Below are positions 7,456 through 15,194 of a DNA stretch of 30,847 bases, piece after piece. Source of the DNA: Pseudomonadota bacterium (GTDB lineage Bacteria > Pseudomonadota > Alphaproteobacteria > Rhizobiales > Xanthobacteraceae); NCBI GenBank assembly GCA_023432885.1, contig JAEZEU010000244.1:1-30847 (forward strand), read 5' to 3'. Position 1 is the first letter of the stretch. Every line of letters starts with the position of its first letter. The translations under genes and the position numbers were made by a program. Below the pieces are notes generated by a model. That model was not told where the DNA came from. It saw only the letters and a program-made list of their open reading frames with translations, and made no database searches.

Positions 7456-7938
7456 TCAGCTCGGCTTGATTTGAGCTGCGCCTGCGGCCTGCCGCTCCAT
7501 GTTCTGGCGGTAGAGGCCGACGAAATCAACGGGATCAAGCATCAGGGGCGGGAAGCCGCCGTCGCGCACCGAACTTGCGATGATCTCGCGCGCGAACGGA
7601 AACAGCAGCCGCGGACACTCGATCATGACCAGCGGATGCAGGTTCTCCTGCGGAACGTTGACAATCCGGAATACGCCGCCATAAGCGAGGTCGAAGGAAA
7701 ACAGCACCTTTCCGCCACTCTCCGCCTTGCCGTCGATGTGCAGCGTCACCTCGAACTCGTTCTCCGCGATATTGTTGGCGCTGACGTTGATCTGAATGTT
7801 GATCGCCGGCTGCTGTTGCTGCTGCTGCAGCGAACCGGGGGCATTGGGGTTCTCGAACGACAAATCCTTGGTGTACTGCGCCAGCACGTTGAGCTGGGGA
7901 GGGGCTCCCTCCTGCGGGGCGCCATTGCCGTTGGTCAT
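7456..7938 (-). CDS. secB: Protein-export chaperone SecB
   Basis: The 160-residue protein matches SecB. It has the PQLNVLAQYTKDLSFENPNAP opening, INIQINVSANNIAENEFEVTLHIDGKAE strand region, LAYGGVFRIVNVPQENLHPLVMIECPRLLFPFAREIIA core and the GGFPPLMLDPVDFVGLY helix. SecB keeps preproteins unfolded and delivers them to SecA. I chose the ATG at 7938 because an AGGAGA ribosome-binding site lies just upstream; a longer open frame extends further but has no SecB homology. A run of six glutamines (about residues 38-43) is coded by a CAG-rich tract and sits in the loop between the first two conserved blocks. Convergent with dnaQ, one base apart. Confidence 0.97.
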   Translation of the reverse strand: MTNGNGAPQEGAPPQLNVLAQYTKDLSFENPNAPGSLQQQQQQPAINIQINVSANNIAENEFEVTLHIDGKAESGGKVLFSFDLAYGGVFRIVNVPQENLHPLVMIECPRLLFPFAREIIASSVRDGGFPPLMLDPVDFVGLYRQNMERQAAGAAQIKPS

Positions 7939-8073
7939 GGAAATCTCTCCTGGAGCGAGCGGGGGTCTTAAGACCGGTTTCAGGCCACAATTCGCTCGCG
8001 AGATGCGAAAATGCCCGGATCGGCGCGAGTGGCTATCATAGGCCTGCGCCCCTCCACAAGAAGGAGGATGGCC

Positions 8074-8136
8074 ATGTCGCCCGCAACGTTGCGGACGCGG
8101 CCAGGAGCCCCTAAGGGGCACCCAGCGTTACCGTAA
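8074..8136 (+). CDS. Possible small ORF (20 residues)
   Basis: An AAGGAGG ribosome-binding site (8061-8067) is placed six bases before an ATG at 8074, opening a 20-codon frame (MSPATLRTRPGAPKGHPALP) ending in TAA. A second in-frame ATG two codons upstream abuts the site too closely. The frame spans the CCGCAACGTTGCGG palindrome and a short GCCCC/GGGGC hairpin. It is arginine- and proline-rich with no known domain. It could be a leader peptide or a chance frame; only the strong ribosome-binding site supports it. Confidence 0.3.
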   Translation: MSPATLRTRPGAPKGHPALP

Positions 8137-8282
8137 ATTATTGAAGATGCGCGATTTCCGGGCAGAAGCGGTTTCCCCTTGTCACTAAAACACGCTACAA
8201 TGGCCGCGCCAAAACGCGCCATTGGCCGGGCATAGTTTCATGCCTACATGCAGCAGACTTAATCGGTGATGCAATCTCGGCT

Positions 8283-8327
8283 GTTCCCGGTCCTCGGGAA
8301 CGCTCTGCCGCCGGCCCCGTTGGCGGC
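8283..8327 (+). other. Tandem hairpins in the leader of the Tim44-like gene
   Basis: Two perfect hairpins lie side by side: GTTCCCG/CGGGAAC (8283-8289 and 8295-8301, 5-base loop) and GCCGCC/GGCGGC (8307-8312 and 8322-8327). They end 25 bases before the GTG start of the Tim44-like gene, so they would form part of its 5' untranslated region. No U-tract follows. Confidence 0.45.
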
Positions 8328-8352
8328 GTGAGACGAAGAAAGCGATTACGAC

Positions 8353-9051
8353 GTGGATATCTACACCATCATCTTCCTGGCGCTGGCCGTCTTTATCTTC
8401 CTGCGGCTGCGGAGCGTTCTCGGGCAACGGACCGGGCACGAGCGGCCGCCGTTCGAGCGCTCGCCCCGCAATGTCGCGCAGGGCGCGCCTGACAACGTCG
8501 TGCCAATCCCGGGCAGCGTGATCGACCAGGCGCCGCTGGCGCCGGCTGCCGATGTGACGCCGGCCGACCGCTGGAAGGGGATCGCAGAGCCCGGCACCGC
8601 GCTGGCGCAGGGGCTCGACGCGGTCGTCGCTCAGGATTCCTCCTTTGATCCCCGGCACTTCCTCTCCGGCGCCCGCAGCGCCTATGAAATGATCGTGCTG
8701 GCCTTTGCCAATGGTGACCGCCGCGCTCTTCGCGACTTGCTGTCGAGCGAGGTGTACGAAAGTTTCGATGCCGTTATTCGCGATCGGGAAAAGCATGACC
8801 AGAAGACCGAGACGCGATTTGTCTCGATCGACAAGGCCGAGCTCGTTGCCGCGGAAGCGCGCGACCGCGCCGCCCAGCTCACCGTTCGCTTCGTGTCGCA
8901 GATGATCTCCGTGACCCGCGACAAGAACGGCACCGTCGTCGATGGCAATCCCGACAAGGTCGCCGATATCACCGATGTCTGGACGTTCGCCCGCGACACC
9001 GCCTCACGCGACCCGAACTGGAAACTGGTTGGCACCGGCAGCGCCGGCTAG
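8353..9051 (+). CDS. Tim44/TimA-like domain protein, membrane anchored
   Basis: The 232-residue protein starts at a GTG and opens with one membrane segment (DIYTIIFLALAVFIFLRLRS, residues 2-21). A polar, proline-rich linker follows to about residue 90. The C-terminal domain (about 100-232) resembles the Tim44-like fold (FLSGARSAYEMIVLAFANGDRRALRDLLSSEVYESF ... VTDVWTFARD...DPNWKLVGT). In alphaproteobacteria TimA-like proteins are inner-membrane proteins of uncertain role, related in fold to the mitochondrial import motor adaptor Tim44. The gene lies upstream of mltA, whose probable start overlaps its 3' end, in the order secB, Tim44-like, mltA, smr that I recognise from Rhizobiales. The role in export or envelope maintenance is inferred from context only. 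Confidence 0.85.
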   Translation: MDIYTIIFLALAVFIFLRLRSVLGQRTGHERPPFERSPRNVAQGAPDNVVPIPGSVIDQAPLAPAADVTPADRWKGIAEPGTALAQGLDAVVAQDSSFDPRHFLSGARSAYEMIVLAFANGDRRALRDLLSSEVYESFDAVIRDREKHDQKTETRFVSIDKAELVAAEARDRAAQLTVRFVSQMISVTRDKNGTVVDGNPDKVADITDVWTFARDTASRDPNWKLVGTGSAG

Positions 9052-10546
9052 CTCAGGCGGCAGGCGAATTCGCGCCGCTGGAGGTTGGCTGATTGCGTTT
9101 GCCCTGGCGCTGCTGCCGGCCAGCGCCGATTCGCGTACCGCCAATTCCCGCCATCAGCGCGCCGAACCGAAGCTGAAACAGCGGCAAGTGCCCTATCCGA
9201 CGCTCGAACTGCCGCTGGAAATCCCGAACAGCCAATATGTGCCGCTCGCCTGGAGCGAGGTCGCCGGGTGGCGCGAAGACGATCATCTCGCCGCCTACAG
9301 GGCGTTTCGCACCAGTTGCCAGCCGATCGCGGCGCAGAGCGGACCGCCGATCGATTCCAAGGCACTCGGCACCTCGCTGCGCGATCCTTGCCGCATCGCG
9401 AGGAGCCTCGAACTGTCCGACGCCGCGAAAGCAACGGCTTTTTTCGAGGAAAATTTCCTGCCCTTGCGCATCTCGCGCCTCGGCGAAGGCGAGGGATTTG
9501 TCACGGGCTACTACGAGCCCATCCTCGAGGGTTCGCGAACGGAAAACGAGATCTACAACGTTCCGATCTATCGCCGCCCATCCAACCTGTTTGTCAAAGG
9601 ACAGACCCAGGCTTCGGCAGGCTTGCCAAACAAGGGGGCGGTCTATCGCAAGATCGGCCGCCGCAAGCTCGTACCTTATTACGATCGCGCCGAAATCGAA
9701 GACGGCAAGATCGAAGGCCGCGGGCTGGAGATCGCCTATCTGAAGAACCAGACCGATCTGCTGTTCGCACAGATCCAGGGCTCTGCACGCATTGAGCTTC
9801 CCGATGGCTCGATGGTGCGCATCAATTATGATGCTCACAACGGCTATCCCTACACGCCGGTCGGACGCATCCTGATCGAGCGCGGCATCATCCCGCGTGA
9901 ACAGATGTCGATGCAGAAGATCAGGGAATGGATGGAGCAGAATCCCGATGGGGCCAACGAGCTTCGCCGGCAAAACCGCTCCTACGTATTCTTCCGTGAG
10001 GTGAACCTCTCCGAAAAGGACGAGGCGGTTGGCGCCCAGGGCGTGCCGCTGACGGCGGGGCGGTCCATTGCGGTGGACAGGGCGCTGCATGTGTACGGCA
10101 CGCCGTTCTTTATCGAAGGCGACTTGCCGATCGAATCGGAGCGGTCGAAGACGCCATTCCGCCGCCTGATGATTGCGCAGGACACGGGGTCGGCCATCAT
10201 CGGCCCGGCACGCGCCGATCTCTACTTTGGCGCCGGCGCGGAGGCGGGCAGAGTGGCCGGACGCCTGAAGAACAATGCGCGCTTTGTCATGCTGATCCCG
10301 AAAGGCCTCGATCCTCTGGTGCGCGGCCGCAAGCTGCCGGTGCCGGATGAGCGGCCCTCGGCGACGATCGCAAAGCTGTTTCCGCAAGGCACCCCGAAGG
10401 ATCAGTCGAAGGCGGCTTCTCCCACGCCGACGACATCCGCAGCGCAAGCGGCGTCCGCACTGGAGCCGGTCCCGTTGCCGGCGGCGCGTCCGAAGGAGGC
10501 TCCGGTGCGTGACGCAAAGCGCCGCTATCAAACGCGCGGCCAATGA
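9029..10546 (+). CDS. mltA: Membrane-bound lytic murein transglycosylase A
   Basis: The protein has the MltA domain (FVTGYYEPILEGSRT ... VPIYRRPSNL at about residues 158-190, then YDRAEIEDGKIEGRGLEIAYLKNQTDLLFAQIQGSARIELPDG), followed by the 3D domain with AQDTGSAIIGPARADLYFG near residue 390. MltA cleaves peptidoglycan to 1,6-anhydromuropeptides. No ATG suits the N-terminus. I chose TTG at 9029, which overlaps the previous gene by 23 bases and yields an arginine-containing n-region plus the hydrophobic WLIAFALALLPASA signal segment. Longer ATG-initiated frames reach back into the neighbouring gene and are unlikely. A GGAGG lies at about 9079 in front of CTG/ATT codons, so the true start is uncertain. 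The proline-rich tail beyond residue 455 is poorly conserved. No lipobox cysteine is visible. Confidence 0.9.
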   Translation: MAPAAPASSGGRRIRAAGGWLIAFALALLPASADSRTANSRHQRAEPKLKQRQVPYPTLELPLEIPNSQYVPLAWSEVAGWREDDHLAAYRAFRTSCQPIAAQSGPPIDSKALGTSLRDPCRIARSLELSDAAKATAFFEENFLPLRISRLGEGEGFVTGYYEPILEGSRTENEIYNVPIYRRPSNLFVKGQTQASAGLPNKGAVYRKIGRRKLVPYYDRAEIEDGKIEGRGLEIAYLKNQTDLLFAQIQGSARIELPDGSMVRINYDAHNGYPYTPVGRILIERGIIPREQMSMQKIREWMEQNPDGANELRRQNRSYVFFREVNLSEKDEAVGAQGVPLTAGRSIAVDRALHVYGTPFFIEGDLPIESERSKTPFRRLMIAQDTGSAIIGPARADLYFGAGAEAGRVAGRLKNNARFVMLIPKGLDPLVRGRKLPVPDERPSATIAKLFPQGTPKDQSKAASPTPTTSAAQAASALEPVPLPAARPKEAPVRDAKRRYQTRGQ

Positions 10547-11127
10547 AACGCCGGCCTCCGGAAATTGTGGATCTGTCGGCGGGCATGCGGCGCAAGCGCA
10601 GCTTGAGCGAGGAAGAGCGCAAGCTATGGGAGAGCGTGGCCAGACAGGTCAAGCCGCTGCGCGCAAGCCCGCGCTTGCCGCGGTCGCACGCGCTCGAGAC
10701 CGAGACGCCGGCGCTCGCGCCCGTCGTTCCGCCGCGTCCGCCATCACCGGTGAAAGTTGCCTCGCCGCCGAAACTACAGGTGCCGCCGCTCGCCCCTCTC
10801 GGGCGTCGCGAGCGAGCGCAGCTTTCGCGCGGCAAAAAGGAGATCGACGCCCGCATCGACCTGCATGGCATGACCCAGACCCGCGCGCATCGCGCGCTGC
10901 TCGGCTTCCTGCAGCGGGCGCATCACGAGGGTTTCACCTTCGTGCTCGTCATCACCGGCAAGGGAAAAATAGGCGGCGAATCCGAGCGCGGCGTGCTGCG
11001 CCGCCAGGTGCCGCAATGGCTGGCGCTGCCGGAATTCCGCGCGCTGGTGGTTGGCTTCGAGGAAGCGCATATCGGCCACGGTGGCGAGGGCGCGCTCTAT
11101 GTGCGCGTGCGGCGCGCGCGGTACTAG
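10543..11127 (+). CDS. Smr-domain protein
   Basis: This 194-residue protein starts in an ATGA overlap with the mltA stop, so the two are translationally coupled. The first 95 residues are basic and proline-rich (MKRRPPEIVDLSAGMRRKRSLSEEERKLWESVARQ). The C-terminal Smr domain carries DLHGMTQTRAHRALLGFLQRAH (about 106-127), ITGKGK (about 138-143), GVLRRQVPQWL and AHIGHGGEGALYVRVRR. The D-x-H and HGGxGALYV motifs are those of small MutS-related domains, several of which nick DNA or cleave RNA. This stand-alone type lacks the MutS ATPase, so a mismatch-repair role is not implied. Its stop codon shares bases with the stop of the convergent membrane-protein gene. Confidence 0.9.
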   Translation: MKRRPPEIVDLSAGMRRKRSLSEEERKLWESVARQVKPLRASPRLPRSHALETETPALAPVVPPRPPSPVKVASPPKLQVPPLAPLGRRERAQLSRGKKEIDARIDLHGMTQTRAHRALLGFLQRAHHEGFTFVLVITGKGKIGGESERGVLRRQVPQWLALPEFRALVVGFEEAHIGHGGEGALYVRVRRARY

Positions 11128-12245
11128 AACGGCCTGACGATGCCGACGCGCGGGATCAGCGTGACGATCGCGCCGAAGATGGTGGTCTTGGTGTCGTCGA
11201 GAGATATGAGGGCCGTGTCGCGCCCGCCAGGCAGCATCTTCACCGCATGCAGGATCAGGAACATGCACACCGCCCAGTTAGACACCCAGCGCGAATAATC
11301 GAACACGATCGCGAACATCACGAGATAGCCGGCGCTGATGATCGCTAGCGCGGCAATGACGATACGGCGATGCGTCTCGCTTGCGAGACCGCCGATCAGA
11401 TCGGCGAAATAGCGCCACAGCGGCGCGTGGAGCCAGATCAGCAGCGCGAACACCGGCACGCCCAGGATGTTATGTGGCAACCGCGCCCAGGTATCGGCGA
11501 CCTCCTTCGACAGCGGCTGGTACCAAATGTAGTAAAAGCTCAGCAGATCGGTGCGTGACGGATCGGCCATCCGGCTCTGCAGATGGTCGGCAAAGGCCTG
11601 TGGCGGTGCGTCGACCGTGCCATAGAACTGCACAGCGAAGAAGAGCAGCCCGCTAGCGGCGAATGCCGCAAGGCCGATGCTCACGTTCTGCAACGTGAAT
11701 CCCTGCCGCAGATGGTACCGCAGCACCACGATCGCGGCGATGGTCGGCACGTACATCAGCACATGGATATGGTGGATCATGATCAGCACGATCGAAAAGA
11801 CGGCTGCCAGAAGCACGTAACCGACGGATCGCGCCGGGATCAGCAGCAGGCAAATGGACAGCAGACAGCCATAGATGTCGAAATGGCCGAGCGTGTGCAT
11901 GAAATTCTTCAGGAAGAACGGCGAGCCCGCCATGAGGATGAACAGCGGCAGGTGCTTGTCGTCGAAGTAAAACGCGCTGTGAAACAGTTTTACGAACAGC
12001 CCGAGCGTGACCAGCCAGACCGCACCCGCGAGCGCGAACACCAGCCACACAGGTACCTTGGCTGTAAATAGCGAGACGGTCGCGCCAATCAGCGCGCGCT
12101 TGGTGAAGCCGAAATCATAGTCGACGAGGAGGTGGATGTAGGGGACATAGGGTGGCAGCGAAACCTTGTGCAGGAACACGCCGATGAACACGACGGCATT
12201 GACGGCCAGCATCAGCCGCCATGGAGTCCAGACCTGCAGTTTCAT
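11124..12245 (-). CDS. Polytopic inner-membrane protein of unknown function
   Basis: I do not recognise the family. The 373-residue protein has about nine or ten hydrophobic membrane segments, starting WRLMLAVNAVVFIGVFLHKV at about residue 9 and ending VMFAIVFDYSRWVSNWAVCMF near residue 340. Polar signatures between segments include DYDFGFTKRALIG (43-55), HTLGHFDIYGC (116-126), MIHHIHVLMYVP and FDYSRWVSNW. Such acidic/aromatic loop motifs and the overall layout recall GT-C-like glycosyltransferases or polymerases, but I see no decisive catalytic motif, so no function is assigned. Its stop codon overlaps that of the convergent smr gene within a CTAG tetranucleotide. It lies alone between smr and hslU, with a 225-base gap upstream. 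Confidence 0.85.
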   Translation of the reverse strand: MKLQVWTPWRLMLAVNAVVFIGVFLHKVSLPPYVPYIHLLVDYDFGFTKRALIGATVSLFTAKVPVWLVFALAGAVWLVTLGLFVKLFHSAFYFDDKHLPLFILMAGSPFFLKNFMHTLGHFDIYGCLLSICLLLIPARSVGYVLLAAVFSIVLIMIHHIHVLMYVPTIAAIVVLRYHLRQGFTLQNVSIGLAAFAASGLLFFAVQFYGTVDAPPQAFADHLQSRMADPSRTDLLSFYYIWYQPLSKEVADTWARLPHNILGVPVFALLIWLHAPLWRYFADLIGGLASETHRRIVIAALAIISAGYLVMFAIVFDYSRWVSNWAVCMFLILHAVKMLPGGRDTALISLDDTKTTIFGAIVTLIPRVGIVRPF

Positions 12246-12470
12246 TGCCCCCGCCCGAAGACATATGGGCAGGCCTTATCACATGGCTCGTCGGTTGCGC
12301 GCAACGAGCGGCAACTTCGTTACGTTGTCGTCCTTGTCGCAGCCGCGATCCATAACCACCGCTGTTGAATGTTGCGAAGGATGGAGCCAAACCCGCTTCA
12401 AAACCAGCGGTTGTGGCTATGGGCACCAGCTTTCGCCGCAGCGACGGTTGTTGTTGGGCGATAGCGGGAA

Positions 12471-13772
12471 CTACAAAATAAACCGGCTCAGATCCGCATT
12501 CTTGGCGAGGTCGCCGACGTGCTCCCGTACATAGTCGGCATCGACCGTAATGGTCTCGCCATGGCGGTCGGGCGCGGCGAAGGAAATTTCGTCCAGTACG
12601 CGCTCCATCACCGTCTGCAACCGCCGCGCGCCGATGTTCTCGACCGTCGAGTTCACGGCGACCGCGACGTCAGCCAATGCATCGATGGCGCCGTCAGTGA
12701 TTTCCAGCGTCACGCCCTCGGTCTTCATCAGCGCGACATACTGCTTGATCAGCGAGGCCTCCGGCTCGGTCAGGATCCTGCGCATGTCGTCGCGGGTCAG
12801 CGCCTGCAGCTCGACGCGGATCGGCAGCCGTCCCTGAAGTTCGGGCAGCAGGTCCGACGGCTTTGCGATGTGGAAGGCGCCCGACGCAATGAACAAGATG
12901 TGGTCGGTCTTGACAGCGCCATGCTTGGTCGTGACCGTGGTGCCCTCGATCAGCGGCAACAGGTCGCGCTGCACGCCCTCGCGCGATACGTCGCCGCCAA
13001 GGCGGTTTTCGCGCACACAGATCTTGTCGATCTCGTCGAGGAACACAATTCCGTTGTTCTCGACAACGCTGATCGCCTCAAGCACCAGCTGATCGGTGTC
13101 GAGCAGCTTGTCGGATTCTTCGTTGACCAGGATTTCATGGGAATCGGCGACTGTCAGCCGACGCGTCTTGGTTCGGCCGCCGAGCTTGCCGAAAATGTCG
13201 CCGATCGAGATCGCGCCCATCTGCGCGCCGGGCATACCGGGGATCTCGAACATCGGCAAACCGCCGGAAGACTGCGTCTCGACCTCGATTTCCTTGTCGT
13301 TGAGCTCGCCAGCGCGGAGTTTCCTGCGGAAGGATTCGCGGGTCGCGGAGCTGGAGCCGGGACCGACCAGCGCGTCGAGCACGCGCTCCTCGGCCGCAAG
13401 CTGCGCGCGGGCATGCACGTCCTTGCGCTTGCGTTCGCGCACCTGGGCGATGGCGACTTCGACGAGATCGCGCACGATCTGCTCGACGTCGCGGCCGACA
13501 TAGCCGACTTCAGTGAACTTCGTCGCCTCGACCTTGAGGAAGGGCGCGCCCGCAAGCTTTGCCAGCCGCCGCGCGATCTCCGTCTTGCCGACACCGGTCG
13601 GGCCGATCATCAGGATGTTCTTCGGCAGCACTTCCTCACGAAGGGAACCGGTGAGCTGCAGCCGCCGCCAGCGGTTGCGCAAGGCGATGGACACCGCGCG
13701 CTTTGCGTCGGACTGCCCTACGATGAACCGGTCAAGTTCGGATACGATTTCACGGGGAGAAAAGTCGGTCAT
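12471..13772 (-). CDS. hslU: ATP-dependent protease ATPase subunit HslU
   Basis: The 433-residue AAA+ protein starts MTDFSPREIVSELDRFIVGQ as HslU does. The Walker A GPTGVGKT is at 57-64, the pore loop GYVGRD at 90-95, an I-domain follows to about 240, and the Walker B segment GIVFLDEIDKIC is at about 240-251. The sensor/arginine region GRLPIRVEL lies at about 315-323. The C-terminal LSRFIL tail, which in HslU enters pockets on HslV to activate it, is intact. HslU unfolds substrates and feeds them to HslV. hslV is upstream on the same strand but separated by a GNAT gene, a GNAT relic and a DUF2585 gene, an arrangement familiar in Rhizobiales. Confidence 0.98.
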   Translation of the reverse strand: MTDFSPREIVSELDRFIVGQSDAKRAVSIALRNRWRRLQLTGSLREEVLPKNILMIGPTGVGKTEIARRLAKLAGAPFLKVEATKFTEVGYVGRDVEQIVRDLVEVAIAQVRERKRKDVHARAQLAAEERVLDALVGPGSSSATRESFRRKLRAGELNDKEIEVETQSSGGLPMFEIPGMPGAQMGAISIGDIFGKLGGRTKTRRLTVADSHEILVNEESDKLLDTDQLVLEAISVVENNGIVFLDEIDKICVRENRLGGDVSREGVQRDLLPLIEGTTVTTKHGAVKTDHILFIASGAFHIAKPSDLLPELQGRLPIRVELQALTRDDMRRILTEPEASLIKQYVALMKTEGVTLEITDGAIDALADVAVAVNSTVENIGARRLQTVMERVLDEISFAAPDRHGETITVDADYVREHVGDLAKNADLSRFIL

Positions 13773-13813
13773 TGGCCCTAGCTATGTCGGAACAAGGCGA
13801 TCGGCAAGCCGCA

Positions 13814-14416
13814 TCACAGGATTGGCGGCCCGCTTTGCCACTGCTTGATCGCCTCGAAGGGGTGCAGCAGCATGATGATGTTCAGCGCCAGATTGTCGCG
13901 AATGTGAAGCAGCAAGGCGAGCTCGAACGCTATTCCAAGAGCGACGGTCGCGGCGACCGGCAGCTTTCGCGCCAGCAGGAAACCCAGCACCATCGCCAAT
14001 GTGTCTGACAGCGAGTTCACGATCGTGTCGCCGTAGTAATCCAGTGAGATGGTGCCGGCGCGATAGCGCTCGATGATCCAGCTCGAATTCTCCACCAGCT
14101 CCCACGTGCCCTCGACCAGCATGGCGATGATAAGGCGGCCCGGCCAGGCGAGCCGCGGAAAGGCGAAAAACGCCGCGCCATAAAACAGGAAACCATGCAG
14201 AACATGCGAGAACGTGTACCAATCGGCGATGTGCTGCGAATTCTCGGAGCTTTGCACCACGCCGTGCCAGAATTTGACGTAACCGCAGGCGCAGATCGGC
14301 AGCCGGCCCATGCCGAAGAGGAGAGCAGCCTGCAAGGCGAGCAGCAGGGCTGCGATCGCGAACCATTGCCAGGCAGGAATCAGGGTCGCGATGGCCGGCT
14401 TCGGCGAGGACGTCAT
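13814..14416 (-). CDS. DUF2585 (UPF0314) membrane protein
   Basis: Starting at the ATG at 14416 the protein is 200 residues (MTSSPKPAIATLIPAWQWFAIAALLLALQAALLFGMGRLPICACGYVKFWHG). It has about four to five membrane segments and the family's conserved polar stretches GYVKFWHGVVQSSENSQHIADWYTFSHVLHG and EGTWELVENSSWIIERYR. These histidine- and glutamate-rich motifs between membrane segments suggest a membrane-embedded site, but the family has no established function. The open frame extends without a stop for 66 more codons upstream into the remains of a GNAT gene; I regard that extension as a relic, not as part of the protein. It lies in the hslV-hslU cluster, 41 bases from hslU. Confidence 0.88.
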   Translation of the reverse strand: MTSSPKPAIATLIPAWQWFAIAALLLALQAALLFGMGRLPICACGYVKFWHGVVQSSENSQHIADWYTFSHVLHGFLFYGAAFFAFPRLAWPGRLIIAMLVEGTWELVENSSWIIERYRAGTISLDYYGDTIVNSLSDTLAMVLGFLLARKLPVAATVALGIAFELALLLHIRDNLALNIIMLLHPFEAIKQWQSGPPIL

Positions 14417-14703
14417 GGTGGCGCACCATCGAAGAGCGAGGCCATCAGGCGTATCGACCAAGCAGACCTTTTCCAAGCCCGCCTTCTCGTAGGCGCGGGT
14501 AAACGCCGATCGATCGCCGCGGCCGACCATGTCGGGCTCGCCGATGAATTGATCGATGCCACGCGTCCCCTTTGGATGCTCGCCCAGCCCGGTGCCTGGC
14601 CAGCATAGCACCATTGCATGACATGCGGCCGCTTCAGCCAGTGCAGCACCAGCGGCAGTCCGGCCGCCGTCATCGGGCGGAATTCGTAGCCTCCGGCCTT
14701 CAT
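14417..14703 (-). pseudogene. Decayed tandem copy of the upstream GNAT acetyltransferase
   Basis: The relic begins at an ATG (14703) that overlaps the stop of the intact GNAT gene as ATGA. Its first 31 codons, KAGGYEFRPMTAAGLPLVLHWLKRPHVMQW, align with residues 1-31 of the intact paralogue (YDFRPMTADDMPLVQRWLAEPHVAEW). The homology then jumps to another frame near 14600-14620. There GTRGIDQFIGEPDMVGRGDRSAF matches GTRGLDQFIGEVDMLERGHGSAF, followed directly by RAYEKAG...DTPDGLAL against the paralogue's RAYEKAG...TTPDGPAL. Relative to the 161-residue paralogue, about residues 32-75 and 106-133 are missing. The second half reads without a stop into the DUF2585 gene. Duplication, two deletions and a frameshift explain it. 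Confidence 0.85.
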
Positions 14704-15185
14704 GCTTCCCGGATCATCAGCAAGGCCGGACCATCGGGCGTGGTGATCTCGCGCTGCGGCACGAAACCCGCCTTTTCGTAAGCGCGGATGGCGCGTGGAT
14801 TGTCAGGCCTCGGATCGATGACGATGCGCGGCACGCCGCGCGCCAACAGGTGGTCGATGAAGGCGCGCACGAAGGCGGAGCCGTGCCCTCGCTCAAGCAT
14901 GTCGACCTCTCCGATGAACTGGTCGAGGCCGCGCGTGCCCGCTGGCTGCGGACCGAAGCCTTCATGCCAGCCGCCGATCTGGTAGCACTGCAGGTAAGCG
15001 AAGGGCCGGCCATCCAGGCTGACGATGAACTGCGCGAGATCGGGATGGTCGAGATCTCCGCTGACGAATTCCAGCGTTTCGGGGTCATGCCACCATTCTG
15101 CGACGTGCGGCTCGGCAAGCCAACGCTGCACCAGCGGCATGTCATCCGCGGTCATCGGCCGGAAGTCATAGCGTGGAGTTGTCAC
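14700..15185 (-). CDS. GNAT family N-acetyltransferase
   Basis: The 161-residue protein starts at a GTG (15185), nine bases after the hslV stop. Its sequence YDFRPMTADDMPLVQRWLAEPHVAEWW is the typical N-terminus of the AAC(6')-like/RimJ-like GNAT group. GTRGLDQFIGEVDMLERGHGSAFVRAFIDHLL at about 83-114 carries the acetyl-CoA pyrophosphate-binding R/Q-x-x-G-x-G/A-like loop (ERGHGSAF), and DNPRAIRAYEKAGF at 128-141 is the classical GNAT motif B. The substrate is not predictable; similarity to aminoglycoside acetyltransferases is at fold level only. It is cotranscribed with hslV and its own decayed copy follows immediately. Confidence 0.9.
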   Translation of the reverse strand: MTTPRYDFRPMTADDMPLVQRWLAEPHVAEWWHDPETLEFVSGDLDHPDLAQFIVSLDGRPFAYLQCYQIGGWHEGFGPQPAGTRGLDQFIGEVDMLERGHGSAFVRAFIDHLLARGVPRIVIDPRPDNPRAIRAYEKAGFVPQREITTPDGPALLMIREA

Positions 15186-15194
15186 CGACGCTTC

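Larger units (their letters stand above)
7939..8352. other. secB to Tim44-like intergenic region
   Basis: This 414-base divergent gap must hold promoters for secB and the Tim44-like gene, but I could not pick convincing -35/-10 pairs. It contains a perfect 14-base palindrome CCGCAACGTTGCGG (8081-8094), a possible 20-codon open frame with a strong ribosome-binding site (8074-8136), and two adjacent hairpins (8283-8327) close to the downstream start. Confidence 0.5.

Noticed and set aside
7939..8121. A longer SecB start with 61 extra residues
   Set aside because: The ATG at 7938 has a good ribosome-binding site and matches the family N-terminus; the extension is low-complexity arginine-rich sequence.
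9053..10543. A 496-codon minus-strand frame opposite mltA
   Set aside because: Arginine/alanine-rich antisense shadow with no family features; mltA accounts for the region.
12519..13781. A 420-codon plus-strand frame opposite hslU
   Set aside because: Antisense shadow of a fully conserved hslU gene.
14417..14614. A 66-residue N-terminal extension of the DUF2585 protein
   Set aside because: The extension is GNAT-derived and incomplete; DUF2585 homology begins at the ATG at 14416.
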